Under the pieces are notes generated by a model. That model saw only the letters and a program-made list of their open reading frames with translations. It was not told where the DNA came from and searched no databases. Below, piece by piece: positions 57,730 through 64,000 of a stretch of 64,000 nt of DNA. The position numbers were made by a program, and so were the translations under genes. Source of the stretch: Piliocolobus tephrosceles (taxonomy: Eukaryota > Chordata > Mammalia > Primates > Cercopithecidae). The DNA lies in NCBI RefSeq assembly GCF_002776525.5, contig NC_045443.1, positions 42,668,117 to 42,732,116 on the forward strand. Reading direction: 5' to 3'. Positions within the stretch are counted from its first letter, which is position 1; each line of letters starts with the position of its first letter.

Positions 57730-59660
57730 AGCAGGATCAGATGGTGGGGTTGTCAACCCTCTGATGTCAAAAGGTGAAGTAGAGGACATTAAAACCCTCA
57801 TTGCACATTCTCCACACTGGCCAGAACCACTCCGTGGTTGGTGGTCTCTTACTTGGAAAAATGCTGGCTATTTTGTCATGAGATCCTTAGGGTGTTGCTT
57901 CGCCAGCCAGAAACCTCTGTGGCCAGAGGGGCCTCTGCTTGGGCTTTGCTTGTGGCTGCTGGGCTTGTTTTGGCCACTTGGCTGGCAGGATGCACTCAGC
58001 TGGCACTACCAGCCAGAATCCCACACCTGCCAAGGGCGAGCCGGGAGCAGAGCAGCAAAGTGTGAGTGAGCGAGCACAGGGTCTGGCCACCACACACAGC
58101 CAGGTGTGCTGGCTGCGGCAGGGCTCCAGGCACCAGCACAAGTGGGCCTCTGTGCGAGGCTGTGGCTGGACCAGATGTACCATAAGCGGCTTCCCCTGTG
58201 AACAAGGGGAACATGATGGCACCCAGAAGCTTGAAGATGCCTGGAACCGCAGAGCCCCAAAGAGGGTGTTACAGTGTGTCACAGCCCTGGATTAGGGAGC
58301 ACTGAGGTCTGGTCTCCCAGAAGGGCTGCAGCAACTCTTCTCTCCTTCTCCTCGCCTGTAGTGTGGTGAAAGGAGGGGGTGTGTTTCAGCCCTGTGTGTG
58401 TTACAACTCTTTCAGTCCTGCCACTTGGCAGGTCCCAAGTTCTTGTCCCATGTCCAGGAAGAATGAGTATGCACACAACTGGAGAGTAAGCAAGGCAGAG
58501 AGGAACTTCATTGAATGACAGAACAGCTCTCAGGAAACCAAGGTGAGTAGCTCCTTTCCACAGTCAGGTTGTCCCTACAAGTCGAGGAGACCCAAAGTGG
58601 GTAGCTCCTTCTGGCAAGTGGTAGTCCCAACATCTGTGTGAGTCCGGCTGAATCTGGGGGTTTTTAATGGGCTCAGAAGGGAGGAAGTGTGTGCTGATTG
58701 CTCCATGTATGGCCATGGGTGGGCCCGGAAAAAGCACCTAAGTTCTCACTCTGGACTGGACTCCAGCTGGAACTGACAGCCTGGTCCCCAGGTTTCAGGC
58801 TGTCCATGGCTTGAAGGTGGGGCTTCACCAGGGACCTGCTCCTTTCTGCCTAGGAAACTGTCTGCCTCCCATAGGCTATCAACATGCTGTCCAGGGCACC
58901 CAGGCTGTTTGTGCCAAGGGGTGCCTGCAGGCTGTCACTGAGCCACCCTCGGTTCCCCCCAGCCTCCCTGAGCTCGTTGGTGCCCAAAGTTCTGGGGGGA
59001 GCTGAGGCGGTTGGGGGGCTAGCATGTCAGTGCTGCCTTGAATGTGTGCACACCCATCAGGGTCACAACAGTGCCTGGGCTCAGCTTGCTTCAACTTTGC
59101 TCTGAAATCAGAGCAGGCGCTGGGAGTTGGGAGAGGCCAGGGAGTGGGAGCAGGTACTTCCAAGCCTGTGGGAGATGGGGGGCTTCCCAGGCCCCTGAGA
59201 GCACTGGGATGCCCAGGTCTGGATCCATGGCTGGGTGGCTGCAGCTGCAGTTGGGAGCCCGGGCACCTGCCCTGCCAACTTGGTAAGAGGCAGGGCTCTT
59301 GCCCATTCCCAGCTCCCACTGGCCCCACGGAACTTGTGACTCTGACTCCACCTGCCCTGCTGTAGTCAGTGTCTTTGCAGTGGCCACTCCAGACAGGCCA
59401 CTGCTGCTACCAATTTGTTGTGCCGAAACTGCAAAGGAAAGGGGTGGCATTGGGCAGTTGGTTATCAGCGATAAAGTTGTTTAAAGGGCTGGTTTCTGTT
59501 TAGCCCTTAGGGAAGAAAGCCTATGGTGGTTATGGAGGGAGGGGGGTATAATGAGGCATGTTCTACCCCATCCCATCATGGCTGGACACTCAGTTTTCAA
59601 GGTTTCTCTGGGATGTCCTTGGCTGAGAGATAGTCTGTTCAGTTGATTCAGGGGCTTGGA
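57730..59660 (-). mobile_element. GC-rich LTR-like (ERV1?) block, probably minus strand
   Basis: Much richer in GC than the rest of the window, with overlapping open frames on both strands, typical of GC-rich LTRs rather than a gene. On the minus strand, GTTCCTCTCTGCCTTGC near 58505 and the nearby CATTCAATGAAG resemble the poly(A)-region text of an ERV1-class LTR. GGTAGCTCCTT-type phrases recur near 58546 and 58600. No TG...CA ends or TSD were fixed. No ORF shows a recognised domain. Confidence 0.5.
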
Positions 59661-59664
59661 ATTT

Positions 59665-60645
59665 TTTTTTTATTTCACAATACCAAATGAGGGGTGATAA
59701 CAATTAGGTTATTGGGAGTGCAAAGGAAGAGTTGTATGACCTAGAGTACTCTATACTCTATATTTGTAACCCATAAAGTTTGAAGTGGAGAAAAGTGGGG
59801 GAGGAGGAGGGGCAGAAACATCTGTGAATCAAATGAAAGCTATGGATCCTCCCTTGCAGAAAATGCACATGAAGCATGCACCCAAACATTCACATACAAT
59901 TAATTTTATCGCACTGAAAATAGATTTTCTTACATAAAATTAAAAAAACATACCTTTACTAAGATTTATGTCTTCCTTTTTTATATACAAAAATTAACAG
60001 TTTCATTCTGAAAAACAAACAGGAAACCAAAACCAAATTGTTCAGAGAAAACAAAAAGTTAGCTTTAATTCTGCTTAAAATTTCATTGAGAAAGCTGTGT
60101 TTGTCTTGATTGTGAAGTTGACACTGAGGAGTGGTCTTTGCCTTAGCAACATATATGTCATCTGTAACATCTGTGATTGTAGTGTTTCTTGTTTTTTGGA
60201 TCTCTGCCTCCTGGGAAATTGATAAAACTTTATCCATTCAAGTTACCTGATGAAGTTTTATCACCTCAGTTGCAGAAGCATTTCCTCCATCACTGGACAG
60301 TTTATGTGGTTATCCTTTCAAATCTCCTAAACAACGTCAAAATTTTACCTCAGTTATTCATCAAAGAAGCCACGAATGGGCTTTTCCCTGTTGTTCTAGA
60401 ATGGGCTTTTGTTTTCTTTCAGCAAGCAACAAAAAAAACTAAAACGTTTGTCTTAAATTCAATCAAGCTCTTCAAGATTTGCTCTTGGGATGCTTAGCCA
60501 ATTTCTTCGTAGTTGAGTAGAGTGTCATTTACTCACAGTTCTGGCAAAATTATTTAAAAGGCTTGCTCACTTTCCCAGCAACAGGCCACAGTTCTTTTGG
60601 GAATGTTGACTGAGACTTTGATGACAAAGCCTCAAAAAGACTCAT
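59665..60645. other. Unassigned sequence, possible degenerate exon(s) on minus strand
   Basis: Non-repetitive by eye. A minus-strand frame (59959-60237, 92 codons) has no domain. Within it, 59954-60007 is bounded by good splice signals on the minus strand (TTTGTTTTTCAG before, GTATGT after), but all three frames contain stops. It could be a non-coding exon, a decoy, or part of an old processed pseudogene. Confidence 0.35.
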
Positions 60646-60646
60646 T

Positions 60647-60935
60647 GAGATCAGGCGTGGGGACGCATGCCTGTAATCCCAGCACTTTGGGAGGCTGAGG
60701 CAGGCAGATCACAAGGTCAAGAGTTCGAGACCAGCCTGACCAACATGGTGAAATCCTGTCTCTACTAAAAATACAAAAATTAGCCAGTTGTGGTGGCGCG
60801 TGCCTGTAACCCCAGCTACGCAGGAGGCTGAGGCAGGAGAGTCGCTTGAACCCAAGAGGCAGAAGTTGCAGTGAGCTGAGATGGTGCTACTGTACTCCAG
60901 CCTGGGTGACAGAGCGAGACTCCATCTAAAAAAAA
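60647..60935 (+). mobile_element. Alu, plus strand
   Basis: AluS-like with a short tail; AAAAAGACTCAT occurs at both ends (~60634, ~60932) as TSD. Confidence 0.93.
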
Positions 60936-63145
60936 GACTCATCTATGCACGGAACTTTGTTCCTTGCCAAACACCACAGCTATTCTAGAGTAGAACATCC
61001 CAACCTTTTGTGCCTGAATTTCTTACAGGTATTCCAACCTATTGATCCCCTTTGTCCTTGGGGAAACTGGGTGGGAACGGTCTTCTCTGTAAGCAAGCTC
61101 CTATGTTTATCCCATTTTACTACACAAAGATAACCATTTTTGCCATAGGCTGTGGATATAATTGGAAAAAGTTGAGAAGCATAGTTGTTTTGTTTGACAA
61201 AGATGTTCTACTGTTTCAAAGATATTGATGGCTTTTAAAGGTTCCAAAAGGGGTTCTTAAAATAGAATTTTTTTGTGATGATGTAGTATGCACATAATAG
61301 AGACATGTTACTGGCTGTCTTCTGACCCGTCCGTAGTTTCATTCAGTAGCATGCTAAAGGAAACTGCAATAGCTGGAAATTCCTCCATGACGTGTTCCAA
61401 CCACTCCCACCCCCACAAAAACAAACAAACAAACAACCCACAGTTCTGGAGTGAATGACATCATTCAACAAAGGTATTACTTAAATTTTCTTTTTCAGCT
61501 CCAAATCATAAGCCAACTTTACCATTTCTAGGGCACAGGACTACTATAAAGTTTCTGCAATTTTATTTCTTCTTTTGTTTCATAACCATATTTTTCTTTC
61601 AGGGCACAATTCAAATTTGATAGAGTATAAGTCTTCTCACCCCTTTTAGTTTCTCTCTTAAAAAAAAAAACACACGAAGTTCTTCTCTTATTCCTATTCT
61701 CTGGGGACTCTGACAAGAGTGCTTTTCAAACACTAACATTAACTCCTGCTAATTAGAAAACTGTAGGAGTTATCACTTTGATTTAGAAAAGATGAAGTGC
61801 AAAAATATAATGACTTGTCCAAAGTAATAGTTAATGATAAATATTTATTAAGCACCTCTGTCCTTAGTATTGTGTTTGATACCATACTGATGTTTTTTGC
61901 TTTCTTAGCCAATCCTTTATTCAGAGACTTAGCCTATTTTACAAATTATCATTATTAAATGATATATTCTTTTCTACTTACTGAGTGCCAATACTGTTCA
62001 TTGTAAGCACAATATATAGTATCACAGATCTTAAATTCAAAAGGCTCAAAGTAGTTGTCTTTTGCCATCCCTTTGTCCAGGAGCCCAAATTACAGCTGCA
62101 GCCAAGGTCACCTTCTGAAATTTGAAAGAGTAACTGTTGTACACTGCTGCCCTATACTTATCTTTTTTTTGTTTACTGTTAATATTTTGCTTATTAATTT
62201 CCATAGCCTCTTATTGATGTTACTAGGGCCTTGAAAGCTTAGAGTTTTCATTGATGATGCTAAAAAAAACCCTGTTCTATGCTACATTAGATATACTATG
62301 TATGTACCCTGCCACCATAAAATATCTCTAGTCATCACATTCAAGTGAAAGAGTAATTTTTTATATAAAAAGATACAAAACTATCTTTGTGTATTTCCCC
62401 TTCCCACTGAGATATGCATATAACTTCAATAATAAGAAATGGGAGACACTTTTTTTATTCTTCCTTAAGAACAGAAAAAATTCTTTCTCCAAGAATTTTA
62501 TAGTTATCTAAAGAATTATCTGAATATACTAAGAAGAGATGAATAAATGGCTAAATCTTTAGCTAATGTTAAGATCGTTACTTATCTCAGATGAATGCTT
62601 ATCTATCATGTTTTTCAAATGAAATATTGAATCTAACTACCTTGTAAATCTACGAGGACAAATTTGAAATAATTTTCTTGAGAGATTGTCATATGTATCA
62701 TTCCTGATTGCCAGCGGAACCAGAATATACATTTTGCATAGTATTCTATAGATTTAATGTCCTGTATTTTTACTGGTCTAATATAATTTACTGGTCTAAC
62801 ACTGGGCTTTTAAACAGAGATGTTAAAAGAAGGCACCACAGCCTCCTGCAAAAACCATGTGTTAGAAAAACTGTTGTAGAGAACATGCATCCTGAACAAA
62901 AAAGTTTCCTCTTCTTTCCCATTTTCACTGTGATTTTTAGAAGACACAATAGTTCCTAACTTTCTAGCTGGTACTATTACAACTTAATTTTGACTTCCTT
63001 AAAATCAGGACTTTCAGTTATTCAAAAAAGTCAGTTTTATTGTTAAAATTTCAATTATTCTCTTGACCATACATAAAGAAGGCGTGCAAGGACATAACTA
63101 TTTTCCTTGCTGTTTTTGTTATGCTTAGAACTTTTAAATTATAGT
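60936..63145. other. Mostly unassigned sequence
   Basis: Contains (AAAC)n at 61419-61437 and a weak MIR-like trace near 61975-62010. No gene or further repeat is recognised. Confidence 0.4.
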
Positions 63146-63149
63146 ATTT

Positions 63150-63800
63150 TTATTTGTCTGGAAACATCTTTATTTCAGTATCATTTTTGAAAGATGGTTT
63201 TGCTGGGTACAGAATTCTAAGTTGGAAGTTATTTCCTGTTAGTATTAATATTTTGGAGATATGAAAAGTATGCTGTTAGTCTAATTGTTGCTCTTTTGAG
63301 GGTGATCTCTTCTCTGGCTATTTGCCAGTATATTCTTTTCTTTTTTTTTCTTTTTTTTGAGTCTTGCTTTGTCACTGAGGCTGTAGTGCAGTGGCATGGT
63401 GGTACAATCTCAGCTCACTGCAACCTCTGTCTCCCAGGTTCAAGCAATTCTTGTGCCTCAGCTTCCTGAGTAGCTGTGAATACAGGTGCATGTCACCATG
63501 CCCAGCTAATTTTTGTATTTTTAGTAGAGATGGGGTTTCACCATGTGTGGCCAGGCTGGTCTTGAACTCCTGACCTAAAGTGATCTGCCCACCTTGGTCT
63601 CCCAAAGTGCTGGGATTACAGGTATGGGCCACCATGCCCAGCCTACCAATATATTCTGTTTGCTTCTGTGGTAGTGCAGTTTCACTATGATGTGTCTAAC
63701 TGTGACTGTGGATTTCTTATTTTTAAATCCCACTTGGGATTCCCTGGGTCTTCTGACCCTAACAAATATTGTTTTCCTCAATTTTGAAAGATTTATGGCA
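63150..63800 (-). mobile_element. Old L1M ORF1 fragment, antisense, split by Alu
   Basis: Antisense ORF1-type text: GGTTTTGCTGGGTACAGAATTC near 63197, GATCTCTTCTCTGGC near 63303, then after the Alu CACTATGATGTGTCTAAC near 63682. Confidence 0.7.
63339..63643 (-). mobile_element. Alu, minus strand, inside old L1
   Basis: T-rich tail then antisense Alu. CCAGTATATTCT (~63327) and CCAATATATTCT (~63646) flank it as an imperfect TSD. Confidence 0.92.
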
Positions 63801-63837
63801 TATATGTACCATAACTTTATATATATATACATGCAAT

Positions 63838-64000
63838 TTTTGACTTTTTTAACATTTTTTTAAGTTCAGGGGTACAAGTGCAGGTTTGTTACACTGGTAA
63901 ACTTGTGTAATGGGGGGTTTGTTGTACAGATTATTTTATCACCCATGTATTAAGCCTAGTATCCACTAGTTATTTTAATGTCTATATTAGTTGTTATTTT
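63838..64000 (-). mobile_element. L1 (L1P-type) 3' end, antisense, cut by window edge
   Basis: GTTCAGGGGTACAAGTGCAG, GGTTTGTTACACTGG and TATTAAGCCTAGTATCC are the complement of an L1 3' UTR; it continues past the window. Confidence 0.8.

Noticed and set aside
57719..59450. Several 100-150 codon frames on both strands
   Set aside because: They overlap each other in GC-rich LTR-like DNA, have no domain and compete in all frames.

Overview
This is a repeat-dominated stretch of a primate nuclear genome. No bacterial, organellar or exogenous viral gene is visible. About 32 Alu copies, several ages of LINE-1 (L1), L2 and MIR fragments, and a set of solo retroviral LTRs (long terminal repeats) fill most of it. 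Three young-looking Alus (51.4, 52.2 and 56.4 kb) carry GATCCGGCCACTGC in the right arm, and CTCAAGCCTG near the start where the head is readable. I know these bases from Old World monkey AluY lineages rather than human AluY, so I infer a cercopithecid monkey. The species is not determined.

Layout. 1-2871 is the 5' half of a minus-strand L1 whose 3' half lies outside the window. 2.9-4.9 kb is an Alu cluster around a THE1-type solo LTR. 5.3-7.8 kb is an old antisense L1M. 8-17.5 kb is mostly unassigned sequence with L2, MIR, MER20-like and Alu pieces. 17591-23777 is a full-length plus-strand L1 with a perfect 19-bp target-site duplication (TSD). 23991-24274 (minus) looks like the last coding exon of a host gene. 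25.4-28.4 kb is an old L1M/HAL1-type element cut up by Alus and a MIR. 28.8-32.2 kb holds three LTR-type insertions, one of them inside an L2. 34.26-34.87 kb is a 5'-truncated L1. 36.9-47.9 kb alternates an ERV LTR, L2, MIR, Alu and an MLT1-type LTR. 48.4-51.3 kb has a THE1-type LTR and a decayed ERVL-like pol region hosting a MER2-like DNA transposon. 51.4-57.3 kb has young Alus, a MIR split by a MaLR LTR, and an ERV1-type solo LTR. 57.7-59.7 kb is a GC-rich LTR-like block. The window ends in antisense L1 remnants.

Two points stand out. First, the two large L1s share the same disabling lesions in ORF1 and ORF2 (premature stops, a 5-bp duplication and a 1-bp deletion). The second copy is nevertheless a genuine retrotransposition with a TSD, and it keeps a 1133-codon open ORF2 segment. 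This suggests a progenitor already defective in both ORFs that was mobilised in trans. Second, the probable host exon sits about 195 bp from that L1, so the L1 lies antisense in the gene's presumed 3' UTR or just beyond it.

Limits: family names are by eye from remembered consensus features and none was checked against a database. Boundaries given with a TSD are firm to a few bases; others are approximate to some tens of bases.
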